From assembly GCF_020080835.1 (NCBI RefSeq), contig NC_058161.1:24934837-24998836 (forward strand): DNA of 64,000 bases, written 5' to 3'. Both the position numbers and the translations under genes were made by a program. The notes under the pieces are model-generated. The model was not told the DNA's origin. It saw nothing but the letters and a program-made list of their open reading frames with translations, and did no database searches. Source of the DNA: Cotesia glomerata. Lineage: Eukaryota; Arthropoda; Insecta; Hymenoptera; Braconidae. Shown here one piece after another: positions 1-11,681 of this stretch (positions are counted from its first letter, which is position 1; each line of letters opens with the position of its first letter).

Positions 1-10
1 GAATAATGTT

Positions 11-11
11 G

Positions 12-96
<85 letters not shown>
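11..96. repeat. (TAA)n microsatellite
   Basis: Nearly pure TAA tract that abuts the 5' end of a Dong-like retrotransposon at 97. Dong-type elements of the R4 clade are known to insert in TAA repeats, so this is probably the target tract. Confidence 0.95.
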
Positions 97-2639
97 GCGG
101 GCTTGTTACGTGGCCTCCAAGTGGCGCACCGCGGGAAACGCAGACCAGAACACCAGGTCTGTAGGCAAACGACGTAACAGGTGCAGTGGGCCAACTACCC
201 ACTGCATTGAAACTCTGAGTTACAACAAGACATAATCTCAGAAGTGCTCCCCACAACCGGTCCTTTTCGGATGAGGACCATTTATCAGGTGGGAGGAGCA
301 CGCCGGACCCGATGAACGATGACGACACTGGCGCTTTAAGGACTAACTTTAAGTGGACGGAGGAACTGCGAGTCGATCTCTTGGCGTGTTACCACCGCAG
401 CGAGCCGGGGATGATCGGTTACATAGCCCGGATGCACACTCTTTGGAGTGACATGCATCCGGAGCTAGCACATTTTACGCCGAAACACCTGCGCAACTAT
501 GCCGCTCATCTCCGGCGTAACAGACGATCGCTTGTGCCGGATAGAAGGCAGTCTAATAGACTTTCCTTTCCGGCGCAATCACACCAAGAGCGACGCCGTT
601 CCTCCTTGGATAACAACAATCCCTTTATAGGACGGCAAGTAAGTATATCTAAAAAGATAACTTACTCCCAACAACAACTTGACACGGTCAATGAAGATCT
701 CCTTACACAGATCCAGGAGGATTCCACTCTGCTCGCTGTGAACCAGGTTGTGTATGGTGCAGCAGTTTCGGCTTTCCGAGAGAGAGACATTGTCTCTCGA
801 TCGAGGCAAGGTTGAGACAGCGCATCGCACAACTTGGCGACAAAATTGACAGATCCCGGAAACATGTCTCTCGCATCCAATGTGTGATTGAGTTCGAAAC
901 AACTCAACGAGCATACACGCCCCGAGTACGTCGCATTGCTGCTGAACTTCAGTAGCGTCATCACACATTGAATAAAAGTACTCTTCTTGTCATCAAGGAA
1001 GAGTCGCTTAATAAATTGCGAGCTCTAGTGACTGCCAAAAAGTCACTAGAGAAAAGGCTGAAACGGCTGGTCGACAATTCGTTGTTTCGATCTAGCCCTT
1101 CACGGTTTCTGACACCAAAGACTGTTTGTTGTTACCGGGAATTATCTAGCACCTGAGCGGGTGGAAGCTTTTTGGACTGAGTTGTATGGAGATCAACCAA
1201 ACGTAAACGCCAACACTCCAGCTCTGCATGACTTCAAAGCATTTTGTCGGAAACACCGTCGACAGAATGCTGATGAAGAGAGCCCTGCAGTCAGTGTAAA
1301 TGAAGTTCGTTTAGCTCTAGATGGCAGCAGAAATTGGGCTGCCCCGGGACCAGATGGCATTAATGTCTTCTGGTGGAAGAAGTTTACTTCTACCCACCTC
1401 CATTTGGAGCATGCACCCCAATTCATCAGTCGCCAGATTATACCTCTCCCGGTCGATCGGTGGGAGAGGTTTGCAGAGCTTGGAGCGGCTTCACGATCGT
1501 TTAGTCCTGGGTTTAACACACGAAGTTGTCAATTTCACTGCAGATGAGGATGACTTTCTTATGCAAATTGTTCATAAACATGAGAATGCGCACGAGGGGT
1601 CGTTCTTATATAAGGCAGCAATATATGCGGCAAGAACCCTTGGTCTTGGAGAAATAAACGCTCTTATGGAACTCCGAAAGGAGGAATTCAAGAGCGTCAT
1701 CAGGAACGCCGAGGAAAAACTACTCCTAGGCAAACTGATGGACAAGTCTATGCACAGCGTGTTCTTCAAACACGTGCGTGATCATGGCTTGTCCACCCAG
1801 CTGACGTTTTCCTTCTTAAAGTCAGCTGGCCTGATGTCCGAGACTGAAGGGTTCATATTTGCTTGCCAAGATGGTGTCATTAACACTCTAGAGTACCGTA
1901 GCAGGGTGCTCCAGGTGCAGCTCCCGGACACGACCTGCAGGGCGTGTAAACAACATCCGGAGACGCTTATGCACATTTTGTCAGCATGTCCTGTGCTGGC
2001 AAGAGGTGCATACATCCAGCGTCACAATGCTGCCCTGAGAGTACTGTACTACTATCTTCGTCACCGCTACGGTATTGACGTGACACCGGTGCTGCCTTAT
2101 CTGCCAGGAGATATTCCCCAGGTTGTTGAGAATGACAGTTGCAAAATTTATTGGAACATGCCGTTTGCAACAACTCGGCGGATAGATCACAACAAACCTG
2201 ATATTGTGCTCTTCGACAAGGCTACTCGTGACATTTATGTCATTGAGTTCTCGGCCCCGGCTGAATACAACATCTCAGCCAAAGAAGAGCACAAAAGACA
2301 AATATATCAGGATCTCCTGTTTGAAATTGGCAAACTTTACCCAGGTTACCGTGTCAAACTCGTCGTCCTAATTGTTGGCGTCCTCGGAGGGATGAAACAG
2401 TTTTTTGTATCCTCACTTGCCAGAGTTCCAGCTTGCTCATCAAAAGCTGAATTCTTGGCGGTCAGGATGCAGAAGGCTGTCATACTAGGTTCCCTCCGTC
2501 TACTTAGGAAAATGACTTTGGCCTGCTGTGATCACTAACCGCCTTGTTGTGCGGAGTGGTCCAGCAGTAATGGATGGAGCTCAGGCTGGGCCCTCGGAGA
2601 ATCGGACTCCGGGGACAACCCCCCTGAGCATTTAATAAC
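97..2639 (+). mobile_element. Dong/R4-like non-LTR retrotransposon, internally deleted copy 1
   Basis: The element starts directly after a TAA tract with GCGGGCTTGTTACGTGG and ends at GAGCATTTAATAAC before another TAA tract. Both ends match the longer minus-strand copy at 2,963-7,657. The 5' UTR (97-311) and the 3' coding part are well preserved, but roughly 1.9 kb covering the whole reverse transcriptase core is missing, with the junction near 1,408. Members of this clade cut their target with a restriction-like endonuclease and prefer TAA repeats, which fits the flanks seen here. The clade call rests on domain order and target, not on a tree. Confidence 0.85.
312..2538 (+). pseudogene. Dong-like ORF remnant lacking the reverse transcriptase
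   Basis: ATG at 312 matches the start in the minus-strand copy. The N-terminal part is open to about 790, then frameshifts and stops break it (around 781-960 and 1,125-1,160). Just after the conserved GPDGIN stretch (about 1,350-1,365) the sequence jumps at 1,405-1,411 to the part encoding MHPNSSVARL, deleting the catalytic reverse transcriptase. The C-terminal part is open to the stop at 2,538. It includes a CX2CX8HX4C zinc finger (CRACKQH...CP, about 1,936-1,990) and a PD-(D/E)XK-type endonuclease region with KPDIVLFD and VIEFSAP (about 2,194-2,265). Two bases of homology (GG) sit at the deletion junction. It cannot encode an active reverse transcriptase. Confidence 0.85.
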
Positions 2640-2862
<223 letters not shown>

Positions 2863-4533
2863 AAAATAATAATCACGTAGTTAAAAAATGGAAATAATTA
2901 TAATGTTAATAATAAATTGATAAATATAATAGCAACGATATTTATTATTATTATGTTATTAAGTTATTAAATGCTCAGGGGGGTTGTCCCCGGAGTCCGA
3001 TTCTCCGAGGGCCCAGCCTGAGCTCCATCCATTACTGCTGGACCACTCCGCACAACAAGGCGGTTAGTGATCACAGCAGGCCAAAGTCATTTTCCTAAGT
3101 AGACGGAGGGAACCTAGTATGACAGCCTTCTGCATCCTGACCGCCAAGAATTCAGCTTTTGATGAGCAAGCTGGAACTCTGGCAAGTGAGGATACAGAAG
3201 ACTGTTTCATCCCTCCGAGGACGCCAACAATCAAGACGACGAGCTTGACACGGTAACCTGGGTAAAGTTTGCCAATTTCAAACAGGAGATCCTGATATAT
3301 CTGTCTTTTGTGCTCTTCTTTCGCTGAGATGTTGTATTCAGCCGGGGCCGAGAACTCAATGACATAAATGTCACGAGTAGCCTTGTCGAAGAGCACAATA
3401 TCAGGTTTGTTGTGATCTATCCGCCGAGTTGTTGCAAACGGCATGTTCCAATAAATTTTGCAACTGTCATTCTCAACAACCTGGGGAATATCTCCTGGCA
3501 GATAAGGCAGCACCGGTGTCATATCAATACCGTAGCGGTGACGAAGATAGTAGTACAGTACTCTCAGGGCAGCATTGTGACGCTGGATGTATGCACCTCT
3601 CGCCAGCACAGGACATGCTGACAAAATGTGCATAAGCGTCTCCGGATGTTGTTTACACGCCCTGCAGGTCGTGTCCGGGAGCTGCACCTGGAGCACCTTG
3701 CTACGGTACTCTAGAGTGTTAATGACACCATCTTGGCAAGCAAATATGAACCCTTCAGTCTCGGACATCAGGCCAGCTGACTTTAAGAAGGAAAACGTCA
3801 GCTGGGTGGACAAGCCATGATCACGCACGTGTTTGAAGAACACGCTGTGCATAGACTTGTCCATCAGTTTGCCTAGGAGTAGTTTTTCCTCGGCGTTCCT
3901 GATGACGCTCTTGAATTCCTCCTTTCGGAGTTCCATAAGAGCGTTTATTTCTCCAAGACCAAGGGTTCTTGCCGCATATATTGCTGCCTTATATAAGAAC
4001 GACCCCTCGTGCGCATTCTCATGTTTATGAACAATTTGCATAAGAAAGTCATCCTCATCTGCAGTGAAATTGACAACTTCGTGTGTTAAACCCAGGACTA
4101 AACGATCGTGAAGCCGCTCCAAGCTCTGCAAACCTCTCCCACCGATCGACCGGGAGAGGTATAATCTGGCGACTGATGAATTGGGGTGCATGCTCCGGTT
4201 CATGTTGATAGTCTTACGGGTTCTGATGTCGAGATCTCGCAGATCCTTTCGGGCCCATTTTAAGACACCGAAAGAGTATAGTAAGACTGGGACAGCGAGC
4301 GTGTTAGTGGCAGAGACTTTATTTTTACCGGAAAGTTCGGAGGACCAAATTTTCCGGAGTCTCCTAACATACTCGCTACGGAGAGTTGCTTGGACTTCGG
4401 AGACCGCATGCATGCGGTGCTCTTCCATTCCTAGATATCTATACAACTCTCCGGCGTCTAATTGTCTTAAAACGCTCCCATCTACCAACTCGACATCATC
4501 ACCCGTAACAGAGCACTTACCCCTCGCCAGATG

Positions 4534-5572
4534 GGTTCTATGACTCTATATCCGCGGACAAAATATCCCCGACAAAATATCCTGGACAAAATATCCTCAG
4601 ACAAAATATCCTTAAGACAAAATATCCTTAGGACAAAAAATCCATGGATAAAAAATCCGTGGACAAAATATAAAAAAATTGACATATCAAATACAAATAA
4701 ATTTACACGCGGATACTCTGAATTGCAACAGTTGTTTATTGAAATTAATATTTATAGATTATTATCATTAATCATTAATACATTTAAATCATTAATATAA
4801 AATTGTTTCATATACATGTTGTAAACTCAGAAATATATAAATAATATTGTTATTAATTGTCAACATTGATATAATAATTTTCGTAACTATAATTAGAAAA
4901 CTATAATCTTATTTAATACTATCACAATTTTTTAATTATATTAAGCGTTTAATCATTAATGCTGACAATTTTAAACACGAAAACTACGAATTGCAACAGT
5001 TCTTTATTTATTATACCATTAGTCATTAGTACTTTTAAATAAACAATATAATATTTTTTTTTTTATCAAATATAAACTCATAAATATCTAAATGATAGTC
5101 ACTAATTGTCAACATTAATAGAAATTATTTTTTCAAATTTTATTTTAAACGCGGGTAATCATGTTGCGCCCTTTTAACATGGTTTTTGTGTGTGTTTATT
5201 CGATATTAGACCAACACAAACGCGGATAATCATGTTGCGCCCTTTTAACATGGTTTTTGTGTGTGTTTATTCGATATTAGACCAACATAAACGCGGGTAA
5301 TCGTGTTGCGCTCTTTTAACATGGTTTTTGTGTGTGTTTATTCGATAAACACCCTTAAATTATTGAGGGTCAACTTAACACATTTTTAATATTAAAAGTA
5401 TGATTATTAAATTAAAAATATTATTGAACTTAAGAATATTTTGTCCACGGATTTTTTATCCTTGGATATTTTGTCTTAAGGATTTTTTGTCTTAAGGATA
5501 TTTTGTCTAAGGATATTTTGACAAGGATATTTTGTCGGGGATATTTTGTCCGCGGATATAGAGCCCGGTTAC
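4534..5572. mobile_element. Inverted-repeat MITE (Mutator-like by target duplication) inside the Dong-like ORF
   Basis: A 9-bp target duplication CGCCAGATG lies at 4,525-4,533 and 5,573-5,581. The ends are imperfect inverted repeats (GGTTCTATGACTCTATATCC and GTAACCGGGCTCTATATCC) followed by a ladder of GGACAAAATATCC-like blocks, at least five per end. There is no credible transposase inside, so it is non-autonomous. A 9-bp duplication is typical of Mutator-like elements; hAT and P elements give 8 bp. The family assignment is inference. Confidence 0.8.
5149..5347. repeat. 71-bp tandem repeat, 2.8 copies, inside the MITE
   Basis: Units start at 5,149, 5,220 and 5,291. Each begins ACGCGGRTAATC and contains TGTTGCGC and TTTTTGTGTGTGTTTATTCG. 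Copies differ at only a few positions. The rest of the MITE interior is plain AT-rich sequence. Confidence 0.85.
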
Positions 5573-7657
5573 CGCCAGATGTACGACCGCACACTTGTCC
5601 AACCTAAAAGACATTCCGACATCCCGCGTGTACTCTGCTACGATGTTAAGAGCCGCCTGTAGATGATCTTCGTCAGCACTATACAGCTTCAAGTCATCCA
5701 TATAAAGCAGATGGGTAATCGAGTATTTTCGATCACCCGGAGGCCCCACAGAGTACCCACGAGTTTTACGGAGAGCAACAGATATAGGCAGCAGTGAGAT
5801 GCAAAACAGCAGAGGGCTTAAGGAATCACCTTGGAAGACCCCTCGTTTGTACTCTACAACTCCGGTTATGTGCAATGCGTTTCCACTTCCAATGTGAAAA
5901 CGCGTTCGCCAGAGCTGCATTGTACGCCGAATGCATTCCACTATTTCAGGATTGACCCCCAGGCATTTGAGGAGATATAAAATCAACTCATGAGAAGTTG
6001 AGTCAAATGCCTTGCGATAGTCGATCCAGGCCATTGACAGGTTGCGTTGATAGTAGATCGCATCTTGTGTGACACATCGATCAACTATCAAGTTCTTTTT
6101 GCAACCTGACAGGCCTCTTTTGCTGCCACGCTGTTCATATATCTGTTGCCATACAGGTTCTATCTCCTGCAAAATACGGTTGTTTAAAATTTTTTTAAAA
6201 ATTTTATAAACCGCATTCAAGCAGGTGATAGGCCTGTAATTTTTTGGGTCAGACAAGTCACCTTTTTTTGGTATCAGTACGGTTCGCCCTTCCCCGAGCC
6301 AGTCTGGAATCGGTTCGTCAGCTCTAATGTACGATGTAAATATACGGGCCAGATGGAGGTGGGTAGAAGTAAACTTCTTCCACCAAAAGACATTTATGCC
6401 ATCTGGTCCCGGGGCAGCCCAATTTTTGCTGCCATTTAGAGCTGAACGAACTTCATTCACACTGACTGCAGGGCTCTTTTCATCAGCATTCTGTCTACGG
6501 TGTTCCCGACAGAATGCTTTAAAGTCGTGCAGAGCTGGAGTATTGGCGTTCACGTTTGGTTGATCTCCATACAACTCAGTCCAAAAAGCTTCCACCCGCT
6601 CAGGTGTTGGATAATTCCCGGTAACATCGGTCTTTGGTGTCAGAAAGCGTGAAGGGCTGGATCGAAACAACGAGTTGTCGACCAACCGCTTCAGCCTTTT
6701 CTCTAGTGACTTTTTGGCAGTCACTAGAGCCCGCAATTTATTGAGAGACTCTTCCTTGATGACAAGAAGAGTACTCTTATTCAGTGTGTGATGACGCCAC
6801 CGAAGTTCAGCAGCAATGCGCCGAATTCGGGGCGTGTATGCTCTTTGAGTTGTTTCAAACTCAATCACACACTGAATGCGGGAGACCTGTTTCCGGGATC
6901 TGTCAATTTTGAGTCCAAGTTGTGAGATGCGCTGTCTCAACCTTGCCTCGATCGAGAGACAATGTCTCTCTCTCGGAAAAGCCGAAACTGCTGCACCATA
7001 CACAACCTGGCTCACAGTGAGCAGGGTGGAATCCTCCAGGATGTTTGCACGGAGATCTTCATTTACCGCTTCTAGCTGTTGTTGGGAGTAAGTTATCTTT
7101 TTAGATATACTTACTTGCCGTCCTATAAAGGGATTGTTGTCATCCAAGGAGGAACGGCGTCGCTCTTGGTGTAATTGCGCCGGAAAGGAAAGTCTATTAG
7201 ACTGCCTTCTATCCGGCACAAGCGATCTTCTATTACGCCGAAGATAAGCGGCATAATTACGCAGGTGTTTAGGCGTAAAATGCTCTAGCTCCGGATGCAT
7301 ATCACTCCAAAGAATGTGCATCCGGGCCATATAACCGCTCACCCCCGGCTCGCTACGTTGGTAGCACACCAAGAGGTCGACTCGTAGTTCCTCCGTCCAC
7401 TTAAAGTAAGTCCTTAAAGCGCCAGGGTCGTCATCGTTCATCGGGTCCGGCGTGCTCCTCCCACCTGATGAATGGTCCTCATCCGAAAAGGACCGGTTGT
7501 GGGGAGCACTTCTGAGATTACGTCTTGTTGTAACTCAGTATTTCAATGCAGTGGGTAGTTGGCCCACTGCATCGGCTACGTCGTTCGCCTACAGACCTGG
7601 TGTTATGGTCTGCGTTTCCCGCGATGCGCCGCTTGGAGGCCACGTAGCAAGCACCGC

Positions 7658-7700
<43 letters not shown>
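7658..7700. repeat. (TTA)n tract at the 5' end of Dong-like copy 2
   Basis: Pure TTA repeat touching the 5' terminus of the minus-strand Dong-like element. It is followed by the start of the ~775-bp tandem unit, so the element inserted into the ATT run that is part of that unit (compare 8,447-8,462). Confidence 0.93.
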
Positions 7701-8894
7701 CATTTTTAAATTATTGAGTATTGAGGATTAGATTTGAATTTATAATTATCTCAATTACAAAAAAATGTTAAAATTCATGTGAAATTAAAGTTTCAATTGA
7801 TAATTTAGTTTCTTAATCTGAGCCAAAGAGTATTTGCGGCTTATTTATATAAAATTTTATTGATGCTGCTAAATATTGTACGATAAGTGATACTTTCATT
7901 GATTTATATTGAAACTTTATAAACATTCAATTTCTGCGGGAAAAATACAAACTTTGAATTGAAAATTTTTTTAATAACAAATAATGTTAAAAATTTTTTT
8001 TAATATAAAATCCCTAGAATCAATTAGTGAATAACTTTCCATATGTATTTTTCTAAATATATTTTCTTCTAATTCAATTGCATTTAGTAACTAGAGTCAA
8101 TACTTAAAAGAGCTAGAATTGTTTGATTTTTCTTTCTTCGGAAAAGTCAGCTGATCAAGATCTGAGTAATTCTGTTCGAGCACTGTACAGATACTACAAA
8201 CGTCTTGATGATTGTAGCCTGTAGGCAGCACTACTTGTTAATTAAGCGAAGTTTGAAACGATGATATTTTTTATATAATACGAATATTATTTATAAGTTT
8301 ACGAATTGTGATATTTACTAACAACAATATCATATTGACACTAAATAATAATGAAAATAATAATAATTATAATAACGACAATATTAACAATGACAATATG
8401 GATAATACTAAAAATATTTATAATGGTAAAAATAAATTGATAATACGATTTATTATTATTATTATCATTGATATTGTTTTTAAATTATTAAGTATTAAAG
8501 TATTAAATTTAAATTTACAACTATCACAACTACAAAAATGTAAAAAATTTTTAAAAATATATGTAAAATTAAAAGTTTACAATTGATCATTTAGTTTATT
8601 AATCTAAGCTAAAGAATGTTCGCGGCTTATTGATATAAAATTTTATCAATGCTCCTAGATATTGTATGAAAAGTAATACTTTAAATGATTTGTGTTAAAA
8701 CTTTATAAACATTCAATTTCCGCGGGAAAAATACAAACTTTGAATTAAAAATTTTTTTAAAAACAAAAAATGTTAAAATATTTTTTTTAATATAAAATCC
8801 CTAGAATTAATTATTAAATAACTTTCCATCTATATTTTTCTAAATATATTTTCTTTTCATTTAGTTGCATTTATTAACGAGAGTCAATATTTAA

Positions 8895-9026
8895 GGGCCA
8901 GTTTTTCAATCTAGGATAAAATTTTATCTAATGATAAAATATATCTATATATTTCATATATATAAATATACTGGCATCATAATTTTATCCTGGATAAAAT
9001 TTTATCTTGATTTGAAAAACTGGCCC
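8895..9026. mobile_element. Harbinger-like MITE, copy in unit 2
   Basis: A 132-bp palindromic element with ends GGGCCAGTTTTTCAA / TTGAAAAACTGGCCC and inner GATAAAATTTTATC blocks. It is flanked by TAA on both sides (8,892-8,894 and 9,027-9,029). The first tandem unit has the uninterrupted site CTTAAAAGAG at about 8,104-8,113, which confirms a 3-bp TAA duplication. TWA 3-bp duplications and G-rich tips are typical of PIF/Harbinger elements. Confidence 0.85.
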
Positions 9027-9813
9027 TAAAAGAGCTAGAATTGTTTGATTTTGCTTTCTTCGGACAAGTCAGCTGATCAAGATCCGAGTAATTCTGTTCG
9101 AGCAATGTACAGATACTACAAACGTCTTGATGATTGTTGCCTGTAAGTGGCACTACTTGTTAATTAAGCGATGTTTGAAACGATGATATTTCTTACATAA
9201 TACGAATATTTTTTATAAGTTTACGAATTGTGATATTTACTAACAACAATATGATATTGACACTAATTAATAATGAAAATAATAATAATTATAATAACGA
9301 CAATATTAACAATGACAATAAAGATAATACTAAAAATATTTATAATGGTAAAAATAAATTGATAATATGGTTTATCATTATTATCATTGATATTGTTTTT
9401 TAATTATTAAGTATTAAAGTATTAAATTCAAATTTACAACCATCACAACTACAAAAATGTAAAAAATTTTTCAAAATATATGTGAAATTTAAAGCTTACA
9501 ACTGATCATTTAGTTTATCAATCTGAGCTAAAAAGTATTCGCGGCTTATTGATATAAAATTTTATCAATGCTGCTAGATATTGTACGAAAAGTGATACTT
9601 TAAATGATTTATATTAAAACTTTATAAACATTCAATTTCCACGGGAAAAATACAAACTTTGAATTAAAAATTTTATTAAAAACAAAAAATGTTAAAATAT
9701 TTTTTTTAATATGAAATCCCTAGAATTAATTATTAAATAACTTTCCATTCGTATTTTTCTAAATATACTTTCTTTTCATTTAATTGTATTTATTAACTAG
9801 AGTCAATATTTAA

Positions 9814-9945
9814 GGGCCAGTTTTTCAATCTAGGATAAAATTTTATCTAATGATAAAATATATCTATATATTTCATATATATAAATACACTGGCATCATA
9901 ATTTTATCCTGGATAAAATTTTATCTTGATTTGAAAAACTGGCCC
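9814..9945. mobile_element. Harbinger-like MITE, copy in unit 3
   Basis: The same 132-bp element at the same position in the third unit, with TAA at 9,811-9,813 and 9,946-9,948. The identical site and length show it was copied by tandem duplication of the unit rather than inserted a second time. Confidence 0.85.
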
Positions 9946-10361
9946 TAAAAGAGCTAGAATTGTTTGATTTTGCTTTCTTCGGAAAAGTCAGCTGATCAAG
10001 ATCTGAGTAATTCTTTCCGAGCAATATACAGATACTACAAATGTCTTGATGATTGTTGCCTGTAGGTGGCACTACTTGTTTAGTAAGCGAAGTTTGAAAC
10101 GATGACATTTTTTACATAACATTTATTGAGTGCATTTTGGTACGCCATCATTGACAGACGTGTCTGAAAAGAGTGCTTTCAATTGTCTTATTTTATCGTT
10201 ACAGTGCTTACAAACAATTGTGCAAAGTGTCACCTCCGAGAAATTAATCGCTCTTATTTTTATAGTGCAATTTTAAACTTTATTCATTGTTTTTAACTCG
10301 TGCAATTATTTAATCTTTTGTGTGGACATGCGGCTTGTGGTTATGTTTAATCCTAACGGTT

Positions 10362-11681
10362 ATGAAGACTGACGCGCCATCTCCTGCAGCCAGTCCCAAA
10401 CATACAGAGACAGTTGGTACTGACTGCGACACAAACTATACTACACCATTGCGTGAATTCCCCACCACATCCCTGGCGGGAAATTCGGATCGGATAGCGC
10501 CAGTTTTTAACTTCAAAGCGCAAACAAAACTTTACTCTCCTGATAATCGCAAGGACGCAGCAAGCAAATCTCGCAAAGGCCGACTCACCAACTGTGAATC
10601 GCTCAGCAGATACAACTCAGGCTTGGCAACATCCCTCCCCGAACTATTCCTCAACGCCAATAATAAGAGGGGACGTGACCGTGATATCTCTGGAGCCAGC
10701 AACCGCAGCCCTCCAACGAAGCTCAGCCGGTCTACTTCCTCACCACCAAAACTGAAAGAAGACGAACACCGAACACCTCACAACGCGGACAGCAACATGG
10801 GTGAAAACACTAAGTCCTGTGAATCGCTTGACGAACTCCTCCGCAGGATGGAAATCTGGCGCACCGAGGATAAAGCACAACTAACCACCCAGCTTGCTGC
10901 CTTCAAGGAAGAAATAGCAACACAAATCTCAACGGCCTCGCAGGTGAACCACGAAGAGATACAGGAGATCAAGACAGCCCTGGCAGCTGAAAATGAGAGT
11001 CTAAAAAAAGAAATTTCCGCCCTAAAAGAGCGCATCACCACTCTAGAGCTAACACGTGAACTCTCATCACTTGGGGAAAACGCAGATCAATCTACTCCGA
11101 ACCCTTCGTCTGGTCTCGCAAACATGTTGGATGAGCAAATCAGAAAAACTACCAGAGAGACACTGGACAAGTTAGCAAGGAAGAATAATGTTATTATAAA
11201 AGGCCTCAACTGTCAACTAGGCATACCATCCAGGACTGCCTCTGACTTCTTCACAAAACAGTTCAAGCTAACTAACTGCGTCTCCGAAGCAATTGTCATT
11301 GGCAAAGATAAAGACAGAATTAAAGTCACGCTGAAAGACCACGCGGCCAAAAAAGCTATCATGTCTGGGAAGAAGAATATTAATGCCCCAATATATATAA
11401 ACAACGATCTAACCCGTGAGGAACAGCTCATTGCAAAAAAGCTTAGGGACGCAAGTAAAGAATTTAAAAAAGAGGGTAAAAGAGTAAAATTACATCATCA
11501 AAGCATCACTGTCGATGGCAACCGCTACAAATATGACCTATCCAAGCAGCTGCTGGTCCCTGCACAAAATAATGATGCGAATACTATGCAAACAGACCCA
11601 GGTCAAGGCACTAGTTCGCTCAGCAATTCAAAAAACGGGGGGTCTCCTCCCAACATGAACCAACCAACCCATCAAGCATAA
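10362..11681 (+). CDS. Non-LTR retrotransposon ORF1 protein (coiled coil plus RNA-binding-like C-terminus)
   Basis: Open frame of 439 codons from ATG 10,362 to TAA 11,681. Frame upstream of this ATG is open back to about 10,320 but has no ATG. The first ~150 residues are rich in S, T, P and N. Residues about 160-245 are E/K/L/A-rich with heptad character, consistent with a coiled coil. The part after the RKNNVIIKGL motif resembles the RNA-binding C-terminus of L1/CR1-type ORF1 proteins. No zinc knuckles are present. The expected role is to coat element RNA and help deliver it to the nucleus. ORF2 follows almost without a gap. The reading frame is intact although ORF2 is not. Confidence 0.75.
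   Translation: MKTDAPSPAASPKHTETVGTDCDTNYTTPLREFPTTSLAGNSDRIAPVFNFKAQTKLYSPDNRKDAASKSRKGRLTNCESLSRYNSGLATSLPELFLNANNKRGRDRDISGASNRSPPTKLSRSTSSPPKLKEDEHRTPHNADSNMGENTKSCESLDELLRRMEIWRTEDKAQLTTQLAAFKEEIATQISTASQVNHEEIQEIKTALAAENESLKKEISALKERITTLELTRELSSLGENADQSTPNPSSGLANMLDEQIRKTTRETLDKLARKNNVIIKGLNCQLGIPSRTASDFFTKQFKLTNCVSEAIVIGKDKDRIKVTLKDHAAKKAIMSGKKNINAPIYINNDLTREEQLIAKKLRDASKEFKKEGKRVKLHHQSITVDGNRYKYDLSKQLLVPAQNNDANTMQTDPGQGTSSLSNSKNGGSPPNMNQPTHQA

Larger units (their letters stand above)
3064..7441 (-). pseudogene. Dong-like single ORF: reverse transcriptase plus restriction-like endonuclease, split by a transposon
   Basis: The reading frame is open from ATG 7,441 to the insertion at 5,581, and again from 4,524 to the stop at 3,064. 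Without the insertion and one 9-bp target copy the length is a multiple of three (about 1,109 codons), so the insertion is the only evident break. Visible motifs: NYRPITCLN, the FDSTSHE region, GVFQGDSLSPLLF and the catalytic YMDD (about residues 580-583 of the N-terminal part). After the gap come the zinc finger CRACKQH...CP (about 3,674-3,620) and the endonuclease motif KPDIVLFD...VIEFSAP (about 3,415-3,345). The product would nick TAA-repeat DNA and reverse-transcribe its own RNA. No N-terminal zinc finger was recognised. Confidence 0.85.
2963..7657 (-). mobile_element. Dong/R4-like non-LTR retrotransposon, near full-length copy 2, split by an insertion
   Basis: On the minus strand the element runs from GCGGTGCTTGC at 7,657 (next to a TTA tract) to TTAATAAC near 2,963 (next to ATT repeats). 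The 5' UTR is 7,442-7,657 and a single large ORF fills most of the rest. A 1,039-bp inverted-repeat element (4,534-5,572) interrupts the ORF. A (TAA) target, one ORF, a central reverse transcriptase, a C-terminal zinc finger and a restriction-like endonuclease are the hallmarks of the Dong/R4 group. The 3' end carries a small extra GTTATTAA duplication compared with copy 1. Confidence 0.88.
7701..10127. repeat. Tandem array of ~775-bp AT-rich units (three copies)
   Basis: Three head-to-tail units start near 7,701, 8,478 and 9,398 with TTTTTAAATTATT(G/A)AGTATT. Shared landmarks include CATTCAATTTC(C/T)(G/A)CGGG, TTCGGAAAAGTCAGCTGATC and GTTGCCTGTAGGTGGCACTAC. Unit 1 is about 776 bp; units 2 and 3 are longer because each holds a 132-bp MITE. 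The third unit is broken at 10,127 by a retrotransposon. No gene is supported: small frames run through low-complexity AAT-rich sequence. Confidence 0.85.

Noticed and set aside
8308..8586. 92-codon Asn-rich frame in the tandem array
   Set aside because: Low-complexity AAT-rich sequence; not conserved as a frame in the other units.
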